A stretch of 64,000 bases of DNA from Clostridia bacterium. GTDB lineage: Bacteria > Bacillota > Clostridia > TANB77 > CAG-508. Shown here in pieces: positions 1 to 8,396 of this stretch. Positions within the stretch are counted from its first letter, which is position 1, and each line of letters opens with the position of its first letter. A program made the translations under genes and the position numbers. The DNA is taken from the NCBI GenBank assembly GCA_017469445.1, contig JAFUGK010000007.1:47058-111057 (forward strand), read 5' to 3'. The notes under the pieces are model-generated. The model was not told the DNA's origin, made no database searches, and worked only from the letters and a program-made list of their open reading frames with translations.

Positions 1-1
1 T

Positions 2-286
2 ATGAAGTACATAGGAGCAACCAATAATTTTATAAGGTCGCCTTTTATAGTAGAAGGTATAATAATAGGAGTTGTCGCAGCAATGCTTTCAGTTTTACTT
101 ATAGGCTTATCATATAACTTTATTGCAGCTAAACTATTATCATCATCTATTTCAGATTATATTAACTTTAAATTACTAGGCTTTAACGACTTATTCGATT
201 TAATAGTAATTGTATATTTAGCACTAGGAGTTGGAGTAGGTGTTGTAGGTAGTATAATTTCTATGAGAAAATATTTAAAAGTGTAA
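2..286 (+). CDS. ftsX: FtsX, cell-division ABC permease (C-terminal part)
   Basis: This is the last 94 residues of a membrane protein cut by the window start. Two hydrophobic segments (about residues 15-40 and 62-85) and the YIGATNNFIR-type motif before the first one match the C-terminal end of FtsX, the permease half of the FtsEX complex that transmits ATP hydrolysis to murein hydrolase activators across the membrane. The next two genes encode EnvC-like proteins, the usual FtsX partners, which supports the call. The ATG at 2 is probably an internal Met and not the start, because FtsX proteins are about 300 residues long. Confidence 0.72.
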   Translation: MKYIGATNNFIRSPFIVEGIIIGVVAAMLSVLLIGLSYNFIAAKLLSSSISDYINFKLLGFNDLFDLIVIVYLALGVGVGVVGSIISMRKYLKV

Positions 287-298
287 AGGAGTGTAATA

Positions 299-1505
299 GT
301 GAAAAAATATATAGCTATAATTTTTATAACAATAGCTGTTATAATTTGTAGTATAGCTCCACCAATCAAAGCAAATGACGTAACATCAAATATAGTAGAA
401 AATACAATTTCAAATACAATTGATAATACAGCAGAAAATACAGTTGAAAATTTGCAAGAAAGACATGAACAAATTTCCAGCCAAATAGATGAGAAGAAAG
501 AAAGATTAGAGTATATTTCTTCTGTACTTCCTGAAGTTATGGTGCAATTGCAAGATATAAATGAAAAAATACTGGAATATGAAAAGCAAATAAATTCTTT
601 AGCAGATGAGGCTAAAAACTTAGAAAGTTCAATAGCACAATTGGAAAGACAGCTAAAAGCAGCAGAAGAAAAATATGAAAATCAAAAAGAAAATTTTGAA
701 AAAAGATTAATAGTAATGTATGAATCTGGAGAAACAACTTTCTTAGATGTTTTGCTTAGTTCAAATAGTTTACAAGAATTTATATCTACATATTTTATGA
801 TGTCTGAAATAGCAAGTTTAGATACTGAACTTTTAACAGAGGTAGAATTAGAGAAAAAAGGAATAGAAACAGCAAAACAAACTTTAGAGCAACAACAACA
901 ACAATATATAAAAGCAAAAGATAATAAAGAAAAAACAGCAATTGTTTTAGAAAATACAAGAATTATTAAAAATAATTATATGAATCAGCTTTCAGAAGAA
1001 CAATTAGCACTTCAACAAGAGATTGATACATATTATAAAGAAATAAATGACATAGAATCAGAAATCGTAATGCTTACTACAGCAAGCATTGGAAGCGAAT
1101 ACATAGGAGGATCTATGGCATGGCCTGTTCCAGGATATTCAAGAGTAACTTCACCTTTTGGCATGAGAACACATCCATTTACAGGTGTATATAAGTTACA
1201 CACACGGAACAGATATAGGAGCTCCAATTGGAACTAATTTCATTGCTGCAAACGATGGGATAGTTATAAAGGCAGGCTGGAATAATGCATATGGAAATAT
1301 GGTAATAGTAGATCATGGCGGAGGTGTTTCTACACTTTATGCTCATGGATCAGAAATACTAGTAGAGATAGGACAAGAAGTACAAAAAGGGGAACCAGTT
1401 TTAAAAGTAGGTAGCACAGGTTATTCAACAGGTCCACATGCTCATTTTGAAATAAGAATAAATGGGGAATATGTTGACCCAATGAATTTTGTAAAACCTA
1501 ATTAA
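299..1505 (+). CDS. EnvC-like murein hydrolase activator / M23 peptidase, needs +1 frameshift at 1205
   Basis: The GTG start at 299 follows AAAGGAGTG at 284. The protein has a signal peptide (1-25), a long coiled coil (about 45-250) and a C-terminal LytM/M23 zinc-peptidase domain (about 280-395). Reading frame 0 stops at 1237 without the catalytic half. Skipping the C at 1205 (frame 299-1204 joined to 1206-1505) gives a 401-residue protein, almost the same length as the intact 400-residue paralogue just downstream. The join restores H301-T-G303-T-D305, which aligns with HTG-x-D of the paralogue, followed by LYAHG and HAHFE. The family acts outside the membrane, cutting peptidoglycan or activating amidases under FtsEX control. 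The gene lies 12 nt after ftsX. It could be a pseudogene, but only one base stands in the way and the same disruption recurs in the window. Confidence 0.85.
1205..1208 (+). other. Putative +1 recoding site CGG-A (envC-like)
   Basis: Codon 303 in frame is CGG followed by A, after ACA in the P site. Skipping C1205 and reading GGA gives Gly in the HTG-T-D zinc-site motif. Unshifted translation stops about ten codons later. Confidence 0.7.
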
Positions 1506-1519
1506 CGGAGGTAAAAATA

Positions 1520-2722
1520 GTGAAAAAAGTTGTAGGAAAATTTTTGGCAATACTAGTAATGTTAATTTTAATATCGAGTAATTTAGGAGTTGTTTATGCT
1601 CTTCCAAGCAAAGATACTGTAAATTCAGAGCTTAACAATACTGATGAAGACATAAATAAAACAAAAGACGAAATAGAAGAGAATAAAGTTGAAATGTCTG
1701 CAGCAAGAAAAGAAATAAACAAATTAAATGATCAAATAAATGGATATGAAAATGAATTGGAAAAACTAACAGATCAGTTGAAAGAACTAGAGGATTCTAT
1801 AAAAGTTCAAGAGGAAAATTTAAAAGCAGAAGAAAAAAATTATGAGAAACAAGAAGAATTATTTAAACAAAGACTTATAGTTTTATATGAGTCTGGCGAA
1901 ACTTCATATATAGATGTTTTACTAGGTGCAGATAATATAACAGAATTTTTATCATATTATTATATGATGTCTGAAATAGCAGAGGCTGATATGGAAATGC
2001 TAAAAGCAATAGAAGCTAAGAAGATAGAAATACAAGCAAATAAAGATTCTTTAGAAGCTAATAAAGAACAGGTAGAATCTAAAAAGAAAAGTAGAGAAGC
2101 AACAGTAAAAGCTTTAAATGCAGCTAAAAGTGTAAAAGATAAACAAATGTCAGAACTTTCTGCAAAAGATAAAGAATTACAAGAAGAATTAGAAATATTT
2201 GAAAAACATAAAAAAGAATTACAAGCAACTTTAAAGAAAATAGCTGAGGAAGAGGCAAAGAAAAATAAGGTAGATGTATCAGGAAATCCAAGTGCTGCAG
2301 GTTATATAAGCCCACTTGCAGGAAGAAGTAAATCTGATATAACAACAAGATTTGGTTCTGGAGCATATTCATGGGGAGGATACCATACAGGTGTTGACTT
2401 TGCAAGAAATTCTAAAGGTGCTGTTCAAGGAATGAATATTAGAGCAGTAAAAGCAGGAACTGTTGTAACATCAATGGCATATATGAAAAATGGAAGATAT
2501 GTAAGTTATGGAGAATGTATTGTAATAAACCATCATGATGGAACTATGACACTATATGGCCATGGTGAGCCAGGCTCTAGAATGGTACACGTTGGAGACA
2601 AAGTATCACAAGGGCAAACTATCATGAAGGTTGGAACAACAGGAAATTCTACAGGTTATCATTTACATTTTGAAGTCAGGGTAAATGGACAATATGTAAA
2701 TCCAGTACCATATTTACCATAA
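1520..2722 (+). CDS. EnvC-like murein hydrolase activator / M23 peptidase (second copy)
   Basis: The GTG start at 1520 is preceded by ACGGAGGT at 1505. The 400-residue product has a signal peptide (1-28, ending near VYA-LP), an alpha-helical coiled coil (about 35-250) and an intact M23 domain with HTGVD, LYGHG and LHFE zinc-ligand and active-site motifs. It is a tandem paralogue of the preceding gene, with the same YESGET-(S/T) motif and YYMMSEIA-type segment in the coiled coil. A role in daughter-cell separation or wall remodelling under FtsEX is inferred from family and context. The frame is uninterrupted, so it is a useful control for the frameshifted copy upstream. Confidence 0.88.
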   Translation: MKKVVGKFLAILVMLILISSNLGVVYALPSKDTVNSELNNTDEDINKTKDEIEENKVEMSAARKEINKLNDQINGYENELEKLTDQLKELEDSIKVQEENLKAEEKNYEKQEELFKQRLIVLYESGETSYIDVLLGADNITEFLSYYYMMSEIAEADMEMLKAIEAKKIEIQANKDSLEANKEQVESKKKSREATVKALNAAKSVKDKQMSELSAKDKELQEELEIFEKHKKELQATLKKIAEEEAKKNKVDVSGNPSAAGYISPLAGRSKSDITTRFGSGAYSWGGYHTGVDFARNSKGAVQGMNIRAVKAGTVVTSMAYMKNGRYVSYGECIVINHHDGTMTLYGHGEPGSRMVHVGDKVSQGQTIMKVGTTGNSTGYHLHFEVRVNGQYVNPVPYLP

Positions 2723-2789
2723 GAAATACATAATAAACATAAATTAGAATATGATATAGAAGAATTAATTATTGGGGGAACTTAAGAAA

Positions 2790-4010
2790 ATGGAACAAGA
2801 TAAAAGACAAAGAATATATAAAACAATAATGTTAATGATTTTAGTTGCTGTAATTACTTTTATAGCTACTACAGTGTTAATTTATAATAAAATTGGGGAT
2901 TCAAACAAAACTAAATATGTAATAGTAGGTAATCAAGATGGAAAAGGCTCAATGGATGAAATTAGCGCAAATTTAACAAGATTAAAAGGCGTAATAGATA
3001 AGTATTATCTAAATGAATATGATGAAGAAGATTTAAATGAATGGGCAATAAAAGGTTATGTGGCAGGATTAGGCGATGAATACTCTGAATATATAACACC
3101 AAAAGAATATGAGGATTTTTCACAAGATATATATGGATCATTTATAGGAATTGGAATATATTTTGGAAAAGATGTTAATAACAATATGCTTATAGTTTCT
3201 ACAATAGAAAATTCGGCAGCTGAAAAAGCTGGACTTAAAGGTGGAGACTTAATAAAAAAAGTAGATGATTATGTAGTTACAGAAGAATCAGAAACTTCTG
3301 AATTATCAAACAAAATAAAAGGTCAAGAAGGAACCACTGTAAAATTAGAAGTTTTAAGAGGGGAAGAAACATTAACATTTGAAATTGTTAGAGAAAATGT
3401 AAAATTACATTATATAAAATCAGAAGTATTAGAAAATAATATAGGATATATAAAAATAGTAAGTTTTGATGAAAATACAGCAAGCGAATTTAAAGTAAAA
3501 CTAGAAGAATTATTATCAAAAAACATAAAAGGATTAATATTAGACTTAAGAAATAATGGTGGAGGAATAGTGCAAGAGGCAACTCAAATTGCAGATTATT
3601 TCTTAGATAAGGATAAGGTAATTATATCAACTAGAGATAAGAATGGAAAAGAAAATGTAACAAAAGCCGAAGAAAATAAACTTACAGATGTATCACTTGT
3701 ATTACTAACTAATGGGTACACAGCAAGTTCTTCTGAAATATTAGCATCTGCATTAAAAGAAAATGATAGAGCAAAAATAATAGGTGAAAAAACATATGGA
3801 AAAGGTGTAATTCAAAATGTATATAGACTTCTAAATGGTGGTGCATTAAAATTAACTACACAAGAATATTACACAGCAGGAGGAAATAAGATTAATGAAA
3901 TAGGTGTTGAACCAACAGAAGAAGTTAAACTTCCAGAAGATGCAAATGAATATAATGTGGAAAGAGAACAAGATACACAATTACAAAGGGCAATAGAAAT
4001 TTTAAAATAA
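2790..4010 (+). CDS. ctpA: C-terminal processing protease CtpA/S41 family
   Basis: The ATG at 2790 is placed after GGGGGAAC (2774-2781); the TTG at 2772 lies too close to that site. One N-terminal membrane anchor (about 9-32) is followed by a PDZ domain (about 110-195, with FIGIGIYF and AGLKGGDLI) and the S41 peptidase core. The catalytic serine lies in YTASSSE and the lysine in GEKTYGKG, so the Ser-Lys dyad is intact. The approximately 406-residue length is normal for CtpA/CtpB. Relatives process secreted or membrane proteins, including SpoIVFA in the SpoIVB-CtpB sporulation pathway. It lies just after the EnvC pair, a common arrangement in Clostridia, and ends at a strong terminator. Confidence 0.9.
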   Translation: MEQDKRQRIYKTIMLMILVAVITFIATTVLIYNKIGDSNKTKYVIVGNQDGKGSMDEISANLTRLKGVIDKYYLNEYDEEDLNEWAIKGYVAGLGDEYSEYITPKEYEDFSQDIYGSFIGIGIYFGKDVNNNMLIVSTIENSAAEKAGLKGGDLIKKVDDYVVTEESETSELSNKIKGQEGTTVKLEVLRGEETLTFEIVRENVKLHYIKSEVLENNIGYIKIVSFDENTASEFKVKLEELLSKNIKGLILDLRNNGGGIVQEATQIADYFLDKDKVIISTRDKNGKENVTKAEENKLTDVSLVLLTNGYTASSSEILASALKENDRAKIIGEKTYGKGVIQNVYRLLNGGALKLTTQEYYTAGGNKINEIGVEPTEEVKLPEDANEYNVEREQDTQLQRAIEILK

Positions 4011-4022
4011 AAAATAGATTTT

Positions 4023-4050
4023 AAATGAGTGCAATATGCACTCATTTTTT
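4023..4050 (+). terminator. Terminator after ctpA
   Basis: Eleven-bp perfect stem AAATGAGTGCA/TGCACTCATTT with a 3-nt loop, followed by a T-run. Nearly identical hairpins occur at 7190 and 8117. Confidence 0.85.
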
Positions 4051-4059
4051 GTAGAATAA

Positions 4060-4104
4060 TGTCGAAAAATAATCGTTGCAATCGTAATGAACTAATGATA
4101 TGAT
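4060..4104 (+). promoter_or_regulatory. 0A box plus sigma-A-type promoter ahead of the spo0A-like gene
   Basis: TGTCGAA at 4060-4066 is a perfect Spo0A-binding box. TTGCAA (4076-4081), a 17-nt spacer and TATGAT (4099-4104) form a plausible promoter. The 0A box lies directly upstream of -35, a suitable position for autoregulation. The whole block from terminator to promoter is repeated at 7190-7273. Confidence 0.7.
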
Positions 4105-4174
4105 GTTAACAGTAGATAAATAAAGAAAGAAAGGAAGTTTTAAAGTAATCTAATTTTAATGGGGGTAATTGAAT

Positions 4175-4882
4175 ATGGTTAATGTTTTGATTGCAGATGA
4201 TAATTTTGTATTTGCTAAAAAATTGATGGACTATATTAATACCAATGATAAAGTTAGAGTGATAGGAATTTCTGTTGACGGAGAAGAAGCTCTTAATAAA
4301 TTAAATACAAATGATGATATAGATATTATTTTGTTAGATTTGAAAATGCCTAAATATAGTGGAATAGAAGTTTTAAAGAAAATTAACAAGGTAAAAAGAG
4401 AAAAATACAAAGATTGTTGTATTGTAATTAGTGGAGAAATGGATTTAATCAATCAGCTATGGAAGGATGAAATGATACATACTATATTACCTAAGGCATT
4501 AGGGTTTAATGAGATAAAAAATGAAATACTAAAACTTGTTAATCAAAAACAACATTCATATAACGAAGATAAAATAAAAAGCGAATTACTATATTTAGGT
4601 TATGACATTTCACATAAAGGAACAATATATTTATTAGAAGCAATACAATATATATCAAATTTGTCTGGGTATGAACTTGGGAATTTAAAGAAAGATATAT
4701 ATCCGTACATAGCAGAAATAAATAGGACAAGCATACACAATGTAAAGTGCAATATAGCAAGAGCAACAGAAAATATGTACTATAATTGTGATGCAAATAG
4801 ACTAAAAGAGTACTTTAAGTTGCAAGAAGTAAAAAAGCCTAATATTAAAACAATAATACAAACAATACTATACAGAAAGTAA
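4175..4882 (+). CDS. Divergent Spo0A-like sporulation response regulator
   Basis: The ATG at 4175 is chosen because GGGGG (4161-4165) is correctly spaced from it; the TTG at 4169 is too close. Residues 1-120 form a receiver domain with the acidic pair in LIADDN, the phospho-acceptor Asp in ILLDLKMP and the conserved Lys in LPKALGF. Residues about 130-235 resemble the Spo0A effector domain (LGYDISHKG-x-YLLEAI, then a YPYIAE-x-N-x-TS segment). The recognition helix is degenerate: the canonical VER-x-IRHAIE is replaced by VKCNIARATE, so DNA specificity may differ. The promoter carries a 0A box. The gene is not next to spoIVB, where spo0A usually sits in Clostridia (spoIVB is at 29818), so this may be the only Spo0A, relocated, or a second paralogue. 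Confidence 0.75.
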   Translation: MVNVLIADDNFVFAKKLMDYINTNDKVRVIGISVDGEEALNKLNTNDDIDIILLDLKMPKYSGIEVLKKINKVKREKYKDCCIVISGEMDLINQLWKDEMIHTILPKALGFNEIKNEILKLVNQKQHSYNEDKIKSELLYLGYDISHKGTIYLLEAIQYISNLSGYELGNLKKDIYPYIAEINRTSIHNVKCNIARATENMYYNCDANRLKEYFKLQEVKKPNIKTIIQTILYRK

Positions 4883-5048
4883 AACAAAAAATGTATCTTT
4901 TTGTATCTTTTCGTAATTTTCTATTTTTTTATTATATAATTGCTATGCAAGAAAAATGAAACGTGAAAATATTAGAAGAAGGGAGGAAAATTTAATAAAA
5001 CTGCAAAGCAAAGACTTAAATTTTAGAGTATTATAATAGGAGGTTAAA

Positions 5049-5960
5049 ATGAAGAAAAAAGTAATTTTATTAACGATTTTATTAGTTATCATTATTGGCT
5101 TAGGAGTTTTTGCAATGGCAAATAGTGAGAACAATGGTATTGCTAAAGTATGGGAGAATAGTAAAATAATAAAATACATAGATAGTGTTGTAAAAAAAGA
5201 TGAGAGTATGATTAAGGATTTGAAAATAAATAGTAATGAATTAGCAATACAGGTCGCAAATGAATATTTAGATAAATATGATTTAGAAGGAAATACAGAA
5301 GATGCAAAAATACAATATCTTGATAATGTGAGAGAAAATGTTAAAACAATAGTAATAGATAATGAAAAATGTAAAATTACATTGAATGCCGAAGATGGAA
5401 CATTAATATCATATGTCAACCACAAGAAAGATTTTCCTGACAATACACTAAAAGAAGATCAGATAAAAGAAAGAGCAATTGAATTAATGGATAAAATATG
5501 TAAAATAGAGAATGTAAAATATGAATTAGAATATATTGAAGAATTCGATGAGCAAATATGGAATGCAAAATTTGTAAAAATGTATGATGGATTAAAAAAT
5601 GATGGCGAGAGAGTAAAGTTTTCATTTGCTCCAGAATCAAATGAAATGTATGTATTAAATATAAAAGGTATAAAATATGCAAATAATGAAGTTAAGATTT
5701 CAGAAGCAGATGCAAGGAAAATAGCAGAACTATATCTAAAAAAAAGTGTAGCAACTGATATGAAAATATATTTAGCTATAGTTGTTCCTAATGCTTATTA
5801 TAACACTGAATTAAAAGTGGGTGAAACTTATACAAATCCTTCTGAAAGTAGAAAGGCATATATATGTGAATTCAATAATAAAGGTAATACATTAGTATAT
5901 GTGGATGCGACAAATGGTGAAATACTGGGTGGAGATTCTATAAAAGGAGAGGAGTTTTAA
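5049..5960 (+). CDS. Exported protein with C-terminal PepSY-like repeat
   Basis: AGGAGGT at 5039 precedes the ATG. The 303-residue product begins with a signal or anchor helix (residues 4-24) and is otherwise soluble, so it should lie outside the membrane. Two stretches look like PepSY-type modules: near 80-125 (ending in an EDGTLISYV strand) and near 225-300 (ISEADARKIAELYL to VDATNGEILGGD). PepSY domains often act as protease inhibitors or propeptides. The next gene starts one base after this stop and encodes a possible cysteine peptidase, so an inhibitor or chaperone role is an inference from context. I do not recognise the family precisely. Confidence 0.6.
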   Translation: MKKKVILLTILLVIIIGLGVFAMANSENNGIAKVWENSKIIKYIDSVVKKDESMIKDLKINSNELAIQVANEYLDKYDLEGNTEDAKIQYLDNVRENVKTIVIDNEKCKITLNAEDGTLISYVNHKKDFPDNTLKEDQIKERAIELMDKICKIENVKYELEYIEEFDEQIWNAKFVKMYDGLKNDGERVKFSFAPESNEMYVLNIKGIKYANNEVKISEADARKIAELYLKKSVATDMKIYLAIVVPNAYYNTELKVGETYTNPSESRKAYICEFNNKGNTLVYVDATNGEILGGDSIKGEEF

Positions 5961-5961
5961 G

Positions 5962-6576
5962 ATGAAAAAATTAACAAGTTTTATACTATTATTATTAGTA
6001 ATGTTTTTATTGCCTAATTTTTCTATGGCATCAACAGATCAATATAAAGCGTTTTTGTCAACAGATTTTAGTAGTGATTTTCATTCTATAAACGCAACAG
6101 GATTAGCTAGTGCTACTTTTATGAAACTTGGTTATACCAATGCATCTAGTTCGGATTATGAAGTTGCATATTCAAAATGGAATGTACTAAATTATATTTC
6201 AGGAATGGGAAATAATTATGGAATTGTAATAAATGCACATGGTAACTCTACAAATATAGGAATAGCTAATCAGTTGATTTCACCAAGCGATATAGTTGGA
6301 GTATGGCATCTTGTGGCTTTAGATTGCTGTGAATGTTTACAAACAAATTCTTTTGCTACTGCATTTAAAACTGTAGGGTATAGTAATAGGGCTACTTTAG
6401 GTTGGTATACAACGATTTGGAATAATGCTTCTCCAGAGTGGTGGGCAAATTTCTATGGATATGCAGGAACTGAATGTTTAAGAGATGCTGCACTAGATGC
6501 TGCAAATAACTGTGTAAATTCTACGCCCATAAGAATTTATGGAGATAAACTAAATTGGGACGGAACAGCATGGTAA
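5962..6576 (+). CDS. Secreted protein with clan-CD (caspase/clostripain-like) His-Gly and Asp-x-Cys motifs
   Basis: The 204-residue product has a signal peptide (1-23, MASTD after the hydrophobic core). After a hydrophobic strand it shows INAHGN (about residue 93), and a second strand ends in VALDCCEC (about residues 116-123). His-Gly at one strand end and Asp-x-Cys at the next is the arrangement of the catalytic dyad in clan CD cysteine peptidases (caspase, gingipain and clostripain types). The length is short for such enzymes. The C-terminal part is rich in Trp and Asn. It is translationally linked to the PepSY-like gene upstream. The assignment rests on motif order only, so it could equally be a structural exoprotein. 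Confidence 0.45.
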   Translation: MKKLTSFILLLLVMFLLPNFSMASTDQYKAFLSTDFSSDFHSINATGLASATFMKLGYTNASSSDYEVAYSKWNVLNYISGMGNNYGIVINAHGNSTNIGIANQLISPSDIVGVWHLVALDCCECLQTNSFATAFKTVGYSNRATLGWYTTIWNNASPEWWANFYGYAGTECLRDAALDAANNCVNSTPIRIYGDKLNWDGTAW

Positions 6577-6671
6577 TATATTATATTCAATATAAAAATT
6601 CTATATTTTAATTTATATGAAAATATGTTAGTATATAATTAAAATAATGCAAGTAGAAAAGAGGATATATA

Positions 6672-7166
6672 ATGAATAAGAAAGTCTTTATGAGGCTTTT
6701 AGTAATATTTATAATAATTGGAATAGTAATAGGCATATGTTATTTGATAAATACTTCTAAAAATGAACTTATAGATAATTCAACATTTGAAATAAAGTTT
6801 AATTATGAACCAGGAACTAAGGTAACGAAGGTTTTAGATAAGAATGAAACAGATAAATATGATTATAACATTTATACATATGAAGGAAGTGTAGATATCG
6901 TAATAAATGGAGAAATAATACCATTTAGGGAAGCTTTATTAGGTAATAAAATAACAATAGATGAAATTCTGGAAAAGGCAGAAAAGAATAAAACACCAAT
7001 AGATTCATCAAATCCTGGAAAAGAAAATTGGGCTATGTGTAAAGATGGAGGAAGTATGGAGTATTATTATGATGATTATACTATTTTAAAATGTCAAAAA
7101 TTAGATGGAAATAGAGATTTTTATATTGGTAGTCCCATTAGATTATTATTAGACCAAGTTTTATAG
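6672..7166 (+). CDS. Small membrane-anchored extracytoplasmic protein, unknown
   Basis: The ATG at 6672 follows GAGGATAT at 6661. The 164-residue product has one N-terminal membrane helix (about 9-27) and an approximately 135-residue soluble domain rich in Lys, Asp and Tyr. No motif is recognised. It lies in the accessory block between the two copies of the 0A-box region and is followed by a terminator at 7190, so it ends a short transcription unit with the two exported-protein genes upstream. Two cysteines in the second half (AMCKDGG, LKCQKLD) could form a disulphide. Confidence 0.6.
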   Translation: MNKKVFMRLLVIFIIIGIVIGICYLINTSKNELIDNSTFEIKFNYEPGTKVTKVLDKNETDKYDYNIYTYEGSVDIVINGEIIPFREALLGNKITIDEILEKAEKNKTPIDSSNPGKENWAMCKDGGSMEYYYDDYTILKCQKLDGNRDFYIGSPIRLLLDQVL

Positions 7167-7189
7167 AATGGATAAATAAGTATTTTATT

Positions 7190-7219
7190 AAATGAGTGCA
7201 ATAGCACTCATTTTTTTTT
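7190..7219 (+). terminator. Terminator, second copy of the GAGTGC hairpin
   Basis: Ten-bp stem AAATGAGTGC/GCACTCATTT followed by nine T. It is nearly identical to the hairpin at 4023. Confidence 0.85.
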
Positions 7220-7228
7220 GTAGAATAA

Positions 7229-7273
7229 TGTCGAAAAATAATTGTTGTAATTATAATGAACTAATGATATGAT
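7229..7273 (+). promoter_or_regulatory. Second 0A box plus promoter, duplicate of the spo0A-like upstream region
   Basis: TGTCGAA (7229-7235), TTGTAA (7245-7250), a 17-nt spacer and TATGAT (7268-7273) repeat the block at 4060-4104 with the same spacings. This predicts that the gene at 7307 is co-regulated with the Spo0A-like gene. Confidence 0.68.
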
Positions 7274-7306
7274 GTTAACAGTAGATAAAATTGGAGGTGC
7301 CTTATA

Positions 7307-8104
7307 ATGTCGAAAATTAAAAAAATAATGATTGTTTTTACTATTTCCATTATACTTATAGTTGTAGGTGTATTAATATTTAACATTATACATAATAATA
7401 CTAATATGCAATTAAGCGCTGAAAAAGTTGCAAAAATAAATGAAAATGTTGATATAATTCCTATGGCAGATATTAATGAAGAAGATGTGCAAATGAAAAC
7501 AGGTGGAGAAGCTATGTATAGCACTAGTATATCTAATTATACCAAAAATGCAAATGAGGCAGAATTCATAATAATAGGAACAGTAGAATCTTTGGATGGA
7601 GTAGTAATTTATAATCCTGTGTATAAAGAATATGTGATGCCAAGAACTGTTGGAACAGTAAAAGTAAATAGAGTTATTAAAGGTAATTTGGAATATAGTG
7701 AAATACCTTTTATGAAATTAGGTGCAACTTTATCTCTTTTTGAATATGAAAAAGTATTATTCCCGGCTGAAGTTACCAAAATGGGATTAGATAAGCTTTC
7801 AGATGATGAAAAGAAAAACACATACGTAACAGATATGCTGAGTGATGATATACAAATAAAAGCTGGTAAGACTTACTTAATGTATGTAAATTATTATGAG
7901 GACTATGGTGTATATTCAATACAATATTTTAAATATGGATTAAGAGAGGTTGAAAGTGATAGAATAAGTGAAATTGTAGGAGAAAATGCTAAAAAATTAG
8001 ATATTGATGAACTTAAAAGTATAAGAGTTAAAGATAATACAAATGGTGAATATGAGACTTTAGAAACAGTTATTCCAAGTAATATTTGGAATAATATGAA
8101 ATGA
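7307..8104 (+). CDS. Membrane-anchored exported protein of unknown function, 0A-box controlled
   Basis: GGAGGTG at 7292 precedes the ATG. The 265-residue product has an N-terminal membrane helix (about 8-30) and a long extracytoplasmic region with a beta-rich core (about 85-215). No catalytic motif is recognised. The gene stands alone between its own promoter, which carries a Spo0A box and duplicates that of the spo0A-like gene, and a terminator at 8117. Regulation by Spo0A is therefore a fair inference and would make it a sporulation or stationary-phase protein. Confidence 0.62.
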   Translation: MSKIKKIMIVFTISIILIVVGVLIFNIIHNNTNMQLSAEKVAKINENVDIIPMADINEEDVQMKTGGEAMYSTSISNYTKNANEAEFIIIGTVESLDGVVIYNPVYKEYVMPRTVGTVKVNRVIKGNLEYSEIPFMKLGATLSLFEYEKVLFPAEVTKMGLDKLSDDEKKNTYVTDMLSDDIQIKAGKTYLMYVNYYEDYGVYSIQYFKYGLREVESDRISEIVGENAKKLDIDELKSIRVKDNTNGEYETLETVIPSNIWNNMK

Positions 8105-8116
8105 TATATAAATATA

Positions 8117-8146
8117 AAATGAGTGCAATATGCACTCATTTTTTTT
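8117..8146 (+). terminator. Terminator, third copy of the GAGTGC hairpin
   Basis: AAATGAGTGCA/TGCACTCATTT stem with T-run, as at 4023 and 7190. Confidence 0.83.
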
Positions 8147-8185
8147 ATGCCCATGAATATACTTAAATTAAGTATGAATTAAAAA

Positions 8186-8268
8186 ATCCGCCAAATCTTA
8201 GCCGGCATTGGATGTTTTCTTTCTCCAAGTATTCGAAAGAAAAATGCAATGCCTACGTTTGGCTACTT
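8186..8268 (+). repeat. 85-nt structured hairpin repeat, copy 1
   Basis: Nested stems GCCAAA/TTTGGC, GGCATTG/CAATGCC and TTTCTTTC/GAAAGAAA enclose the loop TCCAAGTATTC. Other copies are at 11543, 36811, 40139 (minus) and 44626. Confidence 0.85.
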
Positions 8269-8289
8269 TTGATAAATAAAATAGGAGAG

Positions 8290-8396
8290 CATTTTGAAAT
8301 ATGACATTACTAGCTAATAAGAATGGGGATGTATCTTGTCCCTAAAGGAGTGACCATAGGAAAAGATGCGTCCCCTCACATTGATAAGGAGTTACA
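8290..8396 (+). repeat. Leader-like repeat upstream of yqfC
   Basis: It begins with TTTTGAAATATGACATTACT, then a hairpin GGGGATGTATCTT (8325-8337) with AAGATGCGTCCCC (8363-8375). Related copies lie ahead of the DUF3048 gene (12424) and pgk (38598). It ends just before the yqfC ribosome site. Confidence 0.65.

Noticed and set aside
299..1505. Treating the five frameshifted genes as pseudogenes
   Set aside because: Each needs only removal of one C before GGA, the sequence on both sides keeps all motifs, and no other stop, deletion or frameshift occurs in them. True pseudogenes collect varied lesions.
2124..2405. Many antisense frames over 60 codons inside plus-strand genes
   Set aside because: They are Leu/Ile/Ser-rich shadows of AT-rich coding sequence, lack ribosome sites and overlap well-supported genes.
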